The notes under the pieces are model-generated. The model searched no databases, had not been told where the DNA came from, and was given only the letters and a program-made list of their open reading frames with translations. Made by a program: the position numbers and the translations under genes. 64,000 bases of DNA from JANQEU01 sp965601455 (GTDB lineage Bacteria; Bacteroidota; Bacteroidia; Cytophagales; Cyclobacteriaceae): the NCBI GenBank assembly GCA_965601455.1, contig OZ271831.1:4960001-5024000 (forward strand), written 5' to 3'. This document shows positions 26,519-36,531 of this stretch, in pieces. The first letter of the stretch is position 1. Each line of letters opens with the position of its first letter.

Positions 26519-29500
26519 ATGAAACGTACTCTTATATGGATTACTTCTACGCTGTTTTTAATAAACAGTTATGGGCAAATAATGGAAAATTTCTCCGATG
26601 GAAATTTTACAGAATCACCTGAATGGCTGGGAGATCAACTATCATTTGTTATCACAGGGAATCAATTAAATAGTCAGAATGACCCAGACAATGGTGGGTT
26701 GAATTCTTACTATTTATCTACTTCTTCATCAATTGTGTATGATGCCACCTGGCAGTTTACCATAAACCTGGACTTTTCAACTAGTGGCGCCAACTATGTT
26801 GATGTTTATCTTGTCTCAGACGAGTTAAATCTGAATCAAAGTTCAAATGGCTACTTTCTTCGTTTTGGAGATACGGCAGATGAAATTGTTCTTTATAAAA
26901 AATCAGGAGGTAATGTTGTTAGTTTAGTCGACGGACTTGAGGGAATTGTAGACAGTTCATCTGATAATCTTTTTACAGTAAGGGTAACAAGAGATGCTAG
27001 CAACTTGTGGACACTAGAGATTGATGATGGGAATCTTGGTGTTTTTACTCCAGTTGGCCAAATACAGGATAGTGAGATTACTTTCTCATCAGCTTTTGGA
27101 TTCTTGATTCAACAGTCTTCTGCGAATTCTGCGATTAATGGACATTTTTTTGATGAGATCGTTCTAAATGGATCGGTTTATCCAGATAGCGACCCACCGG
27201 AGTTGGACACACTTTTAGTAGATGGAGATCAGGAGATTAGACTGTTCTTCTCTGAGGAAATAATACCCGCTTCAGCTACGGATGTTATGAACTATGGACT
27301 AACTGAAGGAGCGATCATTACCGATGCCATAATGGGGTCTTCCGGTGCGGAAGTACTCTTAATAACACAAGGTTTGACTAACGGGAATACTTACCAGATT
27401 TCTCTAACTGGTATTGATGACCTTGCTGAAAACACCATTGAGTACATTCAATTGGAGTTTGACTATATTGTTTTTGACAATCCACAATATCGGGATGTTG
27501 TGATTAATGAGTTTCTCTCAGATCCAACACCTTCACAAGGACTTCCTGCATACGATTTTGTAGAGATCTATAATAGATCTGATAAATTCATAGATCTTTC
27601 CGGATGGAAGGTATTTGATAATTCCTCTTTTTCTGTTCTTCCATTCTATCAATTGAATCCTGGAGACCACCTGATTCTTTGTGATCAGGAATCTGAATTG
27701 ATTTTCAATCAATTTGGAGATGTTCTTGGGTTAGAATCATTTCCAAATTTTAATGCAACCAGTGCCGATCGAATTAGAATTACAGATAGCGACGACAATC
27801 TAATTGACGAGATACATTATGATTTATCCTCACAAAATGGACTCACCTTGGAGTTAATCAATCCAACATTGGAGTGTGTCGACATCCTGAATTACCTGTC
27901 CTCCACAGGTGCCATAGGTGGAACTCCAGGGACAGTGAATTCCAGGTTCTCAGATGAGTTCGACCTTTTGGGTCCGGTGATTTCCTCTATCTCTATACTT
28001 GAAAATGACACAATTGCAGTTCGGTTTAATGAACCAGTTGTAGAATCGAGTATCCAGTTAGAACCTGACATAGTGGAATTTATTTTTTCCGGATTGAGGA
28101 CCGTAAAATGGAAATCCACAGTCTCTTTATTACCAGAAACAGTCGTTGAAGTAGTTGTACCAGCCGTTTCAGATTGCCAGGGGAATAGCAGTCTAAATCT
28201 TATTGGGGAAACGATATTCGATCGCGTGGGCCCGCAGTTAGAGAGGGTAAAGGTTCTTTCCGGAAATGAAATAGCCTTGATCTTTCATGAAGAATTGAAA
28301 GAATCTGTTGCTGAGGATGAAAGTAATTATCTAATAGAAGGATTAACAATTAAAAGTGGAAATGGCGCTCAACTCCAGGATTCTGCCCGAAATAGAGTTC
28401 ACCTTGAAATTGATGGTAGCCTTTATAACGGTGAAGAGTATAGCATACATGTTTCAGGAATTGAGGATACTCTAGGAAATGGTTCTGTCCATCATACTTT
28501 TATTACCTACGATGATCCGATTCAATCGGTGAAGGTTCTTTCTTCGGGTATTGTTGTTCTTGAATTTGATCGATTGCTTGGTTATTCAGAAGATATTCCG
28601 GTCTTTCACTTTCTCATTCCTTCCTTAGGTAATCCTGATTTTGCGGGTTGGAATCCTGATTTGCAGGAGGTTTATCTAGGATTTGATACTTTCATTAAAC
28701 CGAATAAAACCTTTCATCTGTACATAGAGGACTTGGTTGATAAGGACGGATTCAAGCTAACGACTTCAGCTCAGGAATTAATGTTGGATACCAAAGCCCC
28801 ATCTCTTGTAAGTCTAGAAGTCAATGACAAAAAGCTGCGTCTGATTTTCAATGAGGAATTAGAAATTTATTCTGCGATTAATCTGAATAACTACGAAATA
28901 GTCGGTGATAACAACCCATTAGAGGCTGTTATCCCACAAGATTCGGTGACAGTGGAGCTTCATTTCCAAAACTCATTCCCAAACGAAGTGGAACTTGGAC
29001 TTATTTATCAGGATATTTCCGACCTAAATGGAAATTCAATAGGGCCTAAGCAAACCTCGTTCAATTTTGATGAAACACCACCAGCATTAGTTGGTGCCAA
29101 TCAATATAGTCCCTCCACTATTCATTTAGAGGCTCATGAACCTTTGTTTTATCATTCATTGATTGAATCAAACTTCAGGCTGAATGATTTAACGCCAGAG
29201 GGTATTGAAATACTGGGACCGGACTCTACGCGAATCTACCTGCATTTCAATAAGATTCCTCTGCAGGAATCGGCCAATCTCGAAATCATCGACTGGAAAG
29301 ATCATGTTGGCAATCAGTTGGAAAACCCAATTTCAGTTGAGATCAATACATATGAACCAATTGTATCCGACCTGCTGCCTATAGATACCAATCAATTGGA
29401 GTTAAGATTTTCGCATGCCATGGAACCAGCATCTCTCAAATTGGAGAATTTTTCAATTAATGGAGAGCGGCCTGTCGAGGTTGATAATCAAGTGATCACC

Positions 29501-32497
29501 ACCGATTTTGGATTTAAGGAAGGTCAGATTCACCAACTTTTTGTTGAAGACCTGATATCATCAGATGGGACTGAAATTAAGGAAGAGGAAATTCCATTTC
29601 TCTTTCAAAGTTATTTTTCGGAATGGAGCTTTTCCAATCCTCAGTTATTAACACTAGAATTTGAGACTAGTTTCAGTACAATTGAAGTTGAAAAATTCAT
29701 TTCGAAGTACCCAATTCAATTCGTTCATGCAGATCCACAGGATCCAACTAAGGTAAACGTCCTTTTTAGTTCTCCAGTGCCAAATGATTCCACATTTGAT
29801 TTTCAATGGACAACGTTGTTCGATGTATGGGGAAGGAGAATCCCAGACAATTCTTTCTCCGTGAATTATGATACTAAACCTCCCAGAATGGTGTCTGTTG
29901 ATTCTTATTTTGATAACTCTTTAGTCGTGCATTTCGACGAATCAATTGAATTGAATACGATTCATCAAGATCAATTCCAACTATCAAATGGGTCGGTACC
30001 CATCCAGTTCAAACTAGAAGGCGAGAACAGGTTGTATCTAACTTTTGATACGCTGATTAATTCTCAGATATACGTCCTGAAAGCGGAGAGGATTGCGGAT
30101 CTTCATGACAACTTCATGGGCTTGGATTCAATAGAATTCACGTATTTTTTGCCTCATTTACCTAATTGGAAGGATCTAATAATCACTGAATTAATGGTTG
30201 ATCCGGATCCTTCCGTGGGGCTTCCGGGTTTTGAATATATTGAGATTCTGAATCGTTCCACTGAGAAGTTTAATCTGGGGGGACTGATATTTTCAGATGA
30301 AAACTTTGAAGTTACCTTCCCCGATTTTGTGTTGCAACCGGGTGACTACCTGGCAATTGCGGATGAAAGATTTCCTGATTCAGTTCATGCGATTACGTTA
30401 TCAGATTTTCCAACGCTTGATAACAACGGTGAAACTTTATTGCTGAAAACCATTTATGATGAGGTAATTGATCAGATCAATTATACAAAATCATGGTATA
30501 GAGACACTTTAAAAGAAAATGGAGGTTTCAGTCTAGAATTGATCAATCCCTTAATCTCATGTATAACACCAGATAATTGGGTATCATCTAATCATCCAAG
30601 TGGGGGTACACCAGGATATCGAAACAGTGTTTATGGGTTACAATTTGATACTATTCCTCCACTGTTTATGTCTCACGTAATGAAAAGCCACACACAATTG
30701 ACGGTCCAGTTCAATGAATTCCTTCTTGATACGCTAGGTGAGATCACGTTTGCTGAAGAGCACTTGCAGGTAAAGGCTATTGAAATCGTCGAGAATGAGG
30801 TTTCAATTTCATTTACAAAACCAGTGGAAGTTGGGAAAGAGTATACCCTGATAATTGATGGTGTATTTGATTGCTCTCAAAACCAAATACGTCAGAGCTT
30901 GTCTTTCGGTGTCGGTAAGACACCTTCCTTTAACGATGTCATTATATCGGAGATCATGTTCGATCCGCAAACAGACCAATGGGAATATCTTGAAATTTTT
31001 AACACGACTTCGGAATTGGTTTCCCTGGATTCCATGCACGTATTTGATTCCGATGGACAAACGAATGCTATTGGGGGTACAATAGGAAGTGGTAAATTCA
31101 AGGTGCTTACTCCGACGTCCGCTTCGCTGGACAATAATAGTATACCAATAGCCAATTGGGTAACCCTTTCGAATTCTGGTGAGTTGATTGGGTTAGAGAG
31201 TCTCCATCGGACAATCTTTTCAACTGATTACAGCCAATCAATTGAAAACCAGGAGATTGGAGGGAGGTCGCTTGAGATGGCGGATCTTTCAAATCCTTGT
31301 ATGGAAGAAGGTAACTGGCTTTTAAGTAATCATTCTAAAGGAGGGACCCCAGGCTTACCAAATAGTCATCAAAGAATGATACAGGATGTAACGGCTCCTG
31401 ATATTTCCAACGTGTACACATTATCCTCCGATTCATTAGTGATCACCTTCACGGAAAAAATCAATTCAACCAACACAAAACCTTTCATAAGACCAACGAT
31501 AGAAGTAGTAAACTGGCAAATTAACCGTGACTCTAAGGGAATGGGGATTAAAGTTAGAGACAGCCTATTATTTGGTGAAACCTACCATATCGGCATTCAG
31601 CAATTAGATGATTGTGTAGGAAATTTTTCAGAAAGACTTGAGAAGGAATTCCACCGATCGACAGCAGACGTAAGAGGCCTTATTGTTTCCGAGATACTCT
31701 TCAATCCTGAAGTCGGAGGTTTTGATTTCGTAGAGATCGTCAATCCGACCAGCGATTATAAAAAACTCGAAAATCTCAGAATTGCTGGCGGAGAGCAAAA
31801 ATACGTAGTTGGCATTCGAGAAGTAATAGAACCTAATCAGTATATAGCATTCACTGAAAATCGTGATAATATATTATTTGTCTACAAGGACCGAATTGCC
31901 TCCAACGTGAGACAAGTAAGTAAGTTACCTGCATTTCCAGACAAGGAAGGCTCTTTAAGATTGATTGGTGAAGATCAACTTGTTGTGGACTCGGTCTATT
32001 ATCATGAATCCTTCCATTCCCCGTTTCTTCAAGAGGTTTCTGGTGTTTCTTTGGAACGGATTGATTTTTCAAAAGCAGCAACAGATGGCAGTCATTGGCA
32101 CAGTTGTTCCAGTCTTGCAGGCTATGCAACTCCAGGAAAGCAAAACAGTCATCATCCTTTCCGAAAAGAGAGTGATAGGAAAATAGAGATTGAGCCAAAA
32201 GTGTTTATTCCAGGTGGTTCAAGAAATTCTAACTTGGACTTTACTCTGGTGCATTTTGATTTTGGAAATAATCCTCAGGTGGGAAAAATTCAAGTATTTG
32301 ACACTATGGGCAATGTTGTGAAAGACCTTAAGAATCATGGTCTTCTACCGGCCACTGGTACTGTTAAATGGGACGGAACCAATAATTCGGGCAATAGGGT
32401 ACCAATAGGGCATTATTTCGTGGTAATAGAGTTACAATCAATCCATTCACGACCACAACATTATCGGGAAATTGTTGTTGTTGCCCCGGAATTCTAA
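26519..32497 (+). CDS. Giant secreted surface protein with four lamin-tail domains
   Basis: The 1992-residue product has a signal peptide (MKRTLIWITSTLFLINSYGQ). An N-terminal beta-rich region (about 20-220) may be lectin-like. Many Ig-like repeats of about 90 residues follow, with the pattern D-x-x-P-P at their starts and strands like LxVxFxExL. Four lamin-tail domains begin near residues 323 (VVINEFLSDPTP), 1217 (LIITELMVDPDP), 1470 (VIISEIMFDP) and 1718 (LIVSEILFNP). The C-terminus (about 1895-1992) resembles a FlgD-type Ig fold (GTVKWDGTNNSGNRVPIGHY), which may act as secretion or sorting signal; it is not a classical type A sorting domain. Such proteins are likely cell-surface or extracellular; the ligand is unknown. 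No catalytic motif was found. Confidence 0.88.
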   Translation: MKRTLIWITSTLFLINSYGQIMENFSDGNFTESPEWLGDQLSFVITGNQLNSQNDPDNGGLNSYYLSTSSSIVYDATWQFTINLDFSTSGANYVDVYLVSDELNLNQSSNGYFLRFGDTADEIVLYKKSGGNVVSLVDGLEGIVDSSSDNLFTVRVTRDASNLWTLEIDDGNLGVFTPVGQIQDSEITFSSAFGFLIQQSSANSAINGHFFDEIVLNGSVYPDSDPPELDTLLVDGDQEIRLFFSEEIIPASATDVMNYGLTEGAIITDAIMGSSGAEVLLITQGLTNGNTYQISLTGIDDLAENTIEYIQLEFDYIVFDNPQYRDVVINEFLSDPTPSQGLPAYDFVEIYNRSDKFIDLSGWKVFDNSSFSVLPFYQLNPGDHLILCDQESELIFNQFGDVLGLESFPNFNATSADRIRITDSDDNLIDEIHYDLSSQNGLTLELINPTLECVDILNYLSSTGAIGGTPGTVNSRFSDEFDLLGPVISSISILENDTIAVRFNEPVVESSIQLEPDIVEFIFSGLRTVKWKSTVSLLPETVVEVVVPAVSDCQGNSSLNLIGETIFDRVGPQLERVKVLSGNEIALIFHEELKESVAEDESNYLIEGLTIKSGNGAQLQDSARNRVHLEIDGSLYNGEEYSIHVSGIEDTLGNGSVHHTFITYDDPIQSVKVLSSGIVVLEFDRLLGYSEDIPVFHFLIPSLGNPDFAGWNPDLQEVYLGFDTFIKPNKTFHLYIEDLVDKDGFKLTTSAQELMLDTKAPSLVSLEVNDKKLRLIFNEELEIYSAINLNNYEIVGDNNPLEAVIPQDSVTVELHFQNSFPNEVELGLIYQDISDLNGNSIGPKQTSFNFDETPPALVGANQYSPSTIHLEAHEPLFYHSLIESNFRLNDLTPEGIEILGPDSTRIYLHFNKIPLQESANLEIIDWKDHVGNQLENPISVEINTYEPIVSDLLPIDTNQLELRFSHAMEPASLKLENFSINGERPVEVDNQVITTDFGFKEGQIHQLFVEDLISSDGTEIKEEEIPFLFQSYFSEWSFSNPQLLTLEFETSFSTIEVEKFISKYPIQFVHADPQDPTKVNVLFSSPVPNDSTFDFQWTTLFDVWGRRIPDNSFSVNYDTKPPRMVSVDSYFDNSLVVHFDESIELNTIHQDQFQLSNGSVPIQFKLEGENRLYLTFDTLINSQIYVLKAERIADLHDNFMGLDSIEFTYFLPHLPNWKDLIITELMVDPDPSVGLPGFEYIEILNRSTEKFNLGGLIFSDENFEVTFPDFVLQPGDYLAIADERFPDSVHAITLSDFPTLDNNGETLLLKTIYDEVIDQINYTKSWYRDTLKENGGFSLELINPLISCITPDNWVSSNHPSGGTPGYRNSVYGLQFDTIPPLFMSHVMKSHTQLTVQFNEFLLDTLGEITFAEEHLQVKAIEIVENEVSISFTKPVEVGKEYTLIIDGVFDCSQNQIRQSLSFGVGKTPSFNDVIISEIMFDPQTDQWEYLEIFNTTSELVSLDSMHVFDSDGQTNAIGGTIGSGKFKVLTPTSASLDNNSIPIANWVTLSNSGELIGLESLHRTIFSTDYSQSIENQEIGGRSLEMADLSNPCMEEGNWLLSNHSKGGTPGLPNSHQRMIQDVTAPDISNVYTLSSDSLVITFTEKINSTNTKPFIRPTIEVVNWQINRDSKGMGIKVRDSLLFGETYHIGIQQLDDCVGNFSERLEKEFHRSTADVRGLIVSEILFNPEVGGFDFVEIVNPTSDYKKLENLRIAGGEQKYVVGIREVIEPNQYIAFTENRDNILFVYKDRIASNVRQVSKLPAFPDKEGSLRLIGEDQLVVDSVYYHESFHSPFLQEVSGVSLERIDFSKAATDGSHWHSCSSLAGYATPGKQNSHHPFRKESDRKIEIEPKVFIPGGSRNSNLDFTLVHFDFGNNPQVGKIQVFDTMGNVVKDLKNHGLLPATGTVKWDGTNNSGNRVPIGHYFVVIELQSIHSRPQHYREIVVVAPEF

Positions 32498-32593
32498 AGA
32501 CTGGTACCAATGAAAATCATTTCTGGCATGATCCGATTTATTCACTTTCGATTACTTTAGCGATTTATTGTTCACAAGGACTAAAGGTTGACT

Positions 32594-32971
32594 ATGGCAG
32601 AAAAAACGAAATACTCCCAGGACGAATTAGTAGAATTTGAAGAGCTCATCAACGTCAAATTGGAGAAAGCCAGGAAGGAATTATCGGAGCTTCGTGGCTC
32701 TCTGACCCACAGTGCGGATGAAAGTACCGATGGGACCTTTGCCAGCGCAAAGACGTTGGAGGATGGAGCTGATACTGCGGAAAAAGAGCAACTTTCCCAG
32801 TTGGCTGCAAGACAGCAGAAGTTCATTAATAATCTTGAAAACGCGTTGATAAGGATCAAAAATGGCACCTACGGTATTTGTGTGGATACAGGGAAACTAA
32901 TTAGCAAAGAGCGACTTCGAGCGGTTCCTCACACCATGCATTCCATAGAGGCAAAATTGAACAAGAAGTAG
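32594..32971 (+). CDS. TraR/DksA family protein with degenerate zinc site
   Basis: DksA-type proteins bind the secondary channel of RNA polymerase. The start at 32594 (MAEKTKYS) is preferred over a TTG two codons earlier. The 125-residue product has the helical coiled-coil region (residues 8-85, with acidic residues before a turn at ESTDGTFAS) and the C-terminal globular part GTYGICVDTGKLISKERLRAVPHTMHS. The four-cysteine zinc finger is reduced to one Cys; Asp, Thr and His occupy the other places. I recall that zinc-poor variants are common in Bacteroidota. The gene is followed immediately by scpB, with no spacing between the stop and the GTG start. Confidence 0.88.
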   Translation: MAEKTKYSQDELVEFEELINVKLEKARKELSELRGSLTHSADESTDGTFASAKTLEDGADTAEKEQLSQLAARQQKFINNLENALIRIKNGTYGICVDTGKLISKERLRAVPHTMHSIEAKLNKK

Positions 32972-33532
32972 GTGGATTTCCTATCGAATCATGTTGAGGC
33001 CTTAATATTTTGTTCTCCTGAGCCAGTAAGCAAGAAAGACATCGTTTCCTGCTTAAAAGAAATGTTTGATGCTGACGTACCAGTTGAGGATGTAGATAAT
33101 AGTATCTCCGATATCAAAGAAAAGTATACAGACGATTCGTATTCATTTGGCTTGGTTGAAAGCGGTGGTGGCTTTCAATTCCTTACTAAACCTGCTTATC
33201 AAGCAAGCATAAGCATCCTACTCAAGCAACAGTCAAAGAAACGTTTAAGTAATTCTGCCCTGGAGACCTTGGCAATAATTGCTTATAAGCAACCAGTAAC
33301 TAAGACTGAGGTAGAGCTCATTAGGGGAGTAAATTGTGATTATGCTGTCCAAAAGTTGCTGGAAAAAGAATTGATTGAGATTAAAGGGAAAGCGGAGACG
33401 CCTGGAAGGCCGATATTATACGGTACCAATCAAAAGTTTATGGACTATTTCGGTATAAATAGTCTAAAAGATCTACCAACCCCAAAAGACTTTTCCAAGG
33501 AAGACAATGCTATAGGGGACGAATCTGAGTAG
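32972..33532 (+). CDS. scpB: Segregation and condensation protein B
   Basis: ScpB is the winged-helix subunit of the SMC-ScpAB chromosome-condensing complex. The 186-residue product has two winged-helix domains, with the family signature LETLAIIAYKQPVTKTEVELIRGVN and the DYAVQKLLEKELIEIKGKAETPGRPILYGT stretch, given here only as landmarks. The start is GTG, directly abutting the stop of the DksA-like gene. ScpA is not in the window. The next gene is an RluB-type pseudouridine synthase, a common neighbour of scpB. Confidence 0.95.
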   Translation: MDFLSNHVEALIFCSPEPVSKKDIVSCLKEMFDADVPVEDVDNSISDIKEKYTDDSYSFGLVESGGGFQFLTKPAYQASISILLKQQSKKRLSNSALETLAIIAYKQPVTKTEVELIRGVNCDYAVQKLLEKELIEIKGKAETPGRPILYGTNQKFMDYFGINSLKDLPTPKDFSKEDNAIGDESE

Positions 33533-33534
33533 TT

Positions 33535-34293
33535 ATGAAAAGGCCGTCGGGAAAACGAAAGGAGACTGGGAAAAAAGATGATGCACCTAATCTGCTTCGA
33601 CTGAATCAGTACATTGCCAAAGCGGGAGTCTGCTCAAGACGGGAAGCAGACAAGTTAATTGAAAAAGGAGAGATTAAAGTTAATGGTAAGGTAGTAACGG
33701 AGCTCGGTACCAAAGTTAAAGCCAGTGATAAGGTTGTGTATAAAGGAAAGCGGCTTGGTATTGAAAGCTTCCGATATATATTACTGAATAAGCCGAAAGA
33801 TTTCATAACCACGGTTTCGGATCCTGAAGGGAGAAAGACCGTAATGGACTTGGTTAAGAAAGCCTGTCAAGAGCGAATTTATCCGGTTGGACGACTTGAT
33901 CGTGATACCACGGGCTTATTGTTATTTACCAATGACGGTGAACTTGCGAAGAAACTAACACATCCCTCACATAAGGTAAAAAAAATCTACCAGGTTGAAC
34001 TAGATAAACCAATTACCCAAAGCGACTTTACTAGCCTTGTTGATGGCGTAACTCTTGAGGATGGACCCGTAATCATGGACGAAGTTGGAATCCTGGATGG
34101 TGGAAAGACCAAATTAGGTGTAGAAATTCATATCGGACGAAATCGTGTGGTACGACGTGTTTTTGAGCACCTGGGTTACCAGGTACGACGTTTAGACAGA
34201 GTCATGTTTGCCAACTTAACCAAAAAAGATCTGCCACGCGGAAAATGGCGTCAACTTAAGGACATGGAAGTCAGAAACCTCAAAGGGATTTAA
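33535..34293 (+). CDS. rluB: RluB/RsuA-family rRNA pseudouridine synthase
   Basis: The enzyme converts a specific uridine of rRNA, in RluB of 23S rRNA, to pseudouridine. The 252-residue product has an N-terminal basic tail, an S4 RNA-binding domain (about 22-70, LRLNQYIAKAGVCSRREADK) and the catalytic domain with GRLDRDTTGLLLF carrying the catalytic Asp. RVVRRVFEHLGYQVRRL closes the core. The family is certain; the choice of RluB over RsuA or RluE rests on sequence style and on the scpB neighbour. The stop overlaps the convergent gene by 4 bases (TTAA). Confidence 0.9.
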   Translation: MKRPSGKRKETGKKDDAPNLLRLNQYIAKAGVCSRREADKLIEKGEIKVNGKVVTELGTKVKASDKVVYKGKRLGIESFRYILLNKPKDFITTVSDPEGRKTVMDLVKKACQERIYPVGRLDRDTTGLLLFTNDGELAKKLTHPSHKVKKIYQVELDKPITQSDFTSLVDGVTLEDGPVIMDEVGILDGGKTKLGVEIHIGRNRVVRRVFEHLGYQVRRLDRVMFANLTKKDLPRGKWRQLKDMEVRNLKGI

Positions 34294-36518
34294 AGACTGC
34301 TACTGAGCATCGTCATATCGGCATCCATAATTAAATGGACATAGTCCGGTCCATCATTAAAAGGTGCATCTGGATTAAAAGACCCCTGAGACCCAAATAA
34401 GTTGATACAATCGTCACTTATTTTATGCACTTTATTGATGTAATAAGGCTGGGAATGAGTGACGGGTTTGATCTGTTGGATTTGCCCTTCGTTCGACAAT
34501 CTTGCGATATACGCCCTGGTGGAAGTGTTAGCTCCGCCTGAACGAATCAGTTTTCCGTCTAAACCTTTTAGTTGGTTGTAATTTCCAACCAGAAAATATC
34601 CATCGAATGTTTGGATTACGTCAACAACATCTCCCTTACTTTCCAGGGATTGAGTCCATTGTAAATCTCCAAGAATGTTGTAACTCGAAATTGTTAGATT
34701 ATTACTCTGCAGAATATCCGATACGTAGTCTTGACCTTTAAAAGTTACAATTAATGAATTTGAGCGCTCTATATAAGTTATCGTTCTTGGGAAGTCCGAT
34801 TGCAATAGAGTCACATTTAGTTGCTCAGCACCGGTTCCATCCAGTATAACTAATTGGTTTTTGGAATCACCCATTTCCATGTTTGTGGTGTTAAAGATCG
34901 CTGCAACTCCACCAGGAACTAGCTTGATAGATGCCATTCGGGTATCTGATGGAGTTTCCGCTAGCTCTGTTTGCAGTGAGTATTCCTTTAACCATCCAAT
35001 TCTTCCTGTATTGGTAACGCCCGCTACATACCCGACCAGAAGACCATCTTTGTTTTTGTTGGTTCCCGCTAGAAATGCAGAGCCGTCAAAATTGTCTATT
35101 CTGTGAGTCGTTACCGGACCTTCCATGGATTCCGCGTCAATGGCTAAACCTGGCATCATTGGATAGCTATTGCCTCTGTATGCTACGTTAGCAATTGTAG
35201 TGTCTTTGGCGAGCATCTCAAAAAGCGTATTTCGAACAGTACTAACATACCTTCCGTAATCATTTTGATTTTGGTTCCTTTCGCGATCTACGTATTGATC
35301 AATACCATCTTTACCACCAAACCGATCGTTGAGTAAAGTTCCATATTTGGCATGATTTGCTGGGTTGTTTCGAACAGTCACATTGTTGAGAAGAGTATCT
35401 GCATCGGCAATTTTATTGATCATTTGCCCATATAGATAAAGCTTACGATTTATATCGATTTCTGCATCAAATTCCAGTTGCCTGCTTAGAAGAGACTGAT
35501 ATAATAGATCATGTTTCACTTCTTTGTAGAGAAAAATGGATTCGATCACTGATTGAAGGTCAAACTTTCTAAGAGTAAAAAGTAGCTCTTTGCTTATGTC
35601 AAGTAGCTCAAACTCTTCCTTTTCAAAGTCCGCAGAAACTCTTGACAGTACCTGGTCGGTTCGTATATCTTCTGCCTCAAGGTCTTGCCTTAAACCGTCA
35701 ATGTTGTCTTTTGTATAGGCTCGTGTTTCGTCGACCCACGAAGCGTAGTTCCAAATGTCTATTTCCTCTTTCAAAAAGTTAATTTCCGCTGACAGTCCGT
35801 CCAGTCGGTAGACACTTAACGGAGTGATTTTTAACTCCTGATTGTATCCGATATCATAGTCTGCAATAAGAGATTTATAGCTTTGAAAAGCCTCAAGAGC
35901 TTGATTGTACTCTTCTTTCATCTCCTCGAAGTGCGTATCCATCTCCTCGTTGTATAGGAGCAAAAGGTTATTATAGGTAGTGTATTCGCCTACCAGTTCG
36001 GTATACAGTTTATGCGCTTTATCGTATCGGGCAAAGCTTTCAGTGAAGCTCTCGTATATGGAGGGTGTTTTTTCCACAAACTTTTCCAGAATAGGGATGT
36101 ATTCGGTTAGAAGCGTACTGATTGTATCAAATTCAACCACCGGTTTACCCCGATCGTCATAGTAACCAAAATTGATGTATAGATCTTGATTTTTTCTTAT
36201 CTCTTTTTCATCAATTATACCTTGCGACTTTCTTAGGTACAAGAGGGCATTACTAGCATTTCCGTACTTGTAATCAAACTCCGTAAGAATATCACTGTCA
36301 AGGAATCGTTCGAGATAAACTACTCCTAATTGAAAATCAATGCTAATGTCCTCCGGGTTTTCAAATTGAAATTCTTTTAGAAGTATAGGCTTTCCTGCGG
36401 AAGGAAGATCAAGTATTAAGGGCAGAACCTCATCGTATTTCACTTTCTTATCAGAAAATTGACCAAATCCCATAATGGAAATACTGAGTGCGGTAAGAGT
36501 AAATAGAATCTTTTTCAT
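34290..36518 (-). CDS. Large secreted protein, third gene of the TPR-CHAT operon
   Basis: The start at 36518 gives the leader MKKILFTLTALSISIMGFGQ; an upstream ATG at 36545 would add nine polar residues. The 742-residue product has a TPR-like helical N-terminus (about 45-110, VYLERFLDS, NASNALLYLRKSQG). Long helices with coiled-coil character follow (about 140-400, EEMKEEYNQALEAFQSYKSL). The C-terminal half (about 470-742) is beta-rich, with repeated strands such as LLVGYVAGVTNTGRIGWLKEY and FLVGNYNQL that look like a beta-propeller. I do not recognise the family. It starts 13 bases after the OmpA-family gene and is probably exported and co-expressed with it. Confidence 0.78.
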   Translation of the reverse strand: MKKILFTLTALSISIMGFGQFSDKKVKYDEVLPLILDLPSAGKPILLKEFQFENPEDISIDFQLGVVYLERFLDSDILTEFDYKYGNASNALLYLRKSQGIIDEKEIRKNQDLYINFGYYDDRGKPVVEFDTISTLLTEYIPILEKFVEKTPSIYESFTESFARYDKAHKLYTELVGEYTTYNNLLLLYNEEMDTHFEEMKEEYNQALEAFQSYKSLIADYDIGYNQELKITPLSVYRLDGLSAEINFLKEEIDIWNYASWVDETRAYTKDNIDGLRQDLEAEDIRTDQVLSRVSADFEKEEFELLDISKELLFTLRKFDLQSVIESIFLYKEVKHDLLYQSLLSRQLEFDAEIDINRKLYLYGQMINKIADADTLLNNVTVRNNPANHAKYGTLLNDRFGGKDGIDQYVDRERNQNQNDYGRYVSTVRNTLFEMLAKDTTIANVAYRGNSYPMMPGLAIDAESMEGPVTTHRIDNFDGSAFLAGTNKNKDGLLVGYVAGVTNTGRIGWLKEYSLQTELAETPSDTRMASIKLVPGGVAAIFNTTNMEMGDSKNQLVILDGTGAEQLNVTLLQSDFPRTITYIERSNSLIVTFKGQDYVSDILQSNNLTISSYNILGDLQWTQSLESKGDVVDVIQTFDGYFLVGNYNQLKGLDGKLIRSGGANTSTRAYIARLSNEGQIQQIKPVTHSQPYYINKVHKISDDCINLFGSQGSFNPDAPFNDGPDYVHLIMDADMTMLSSSL

Positions 36519-36531
36519 GATTGGCTGGTAA

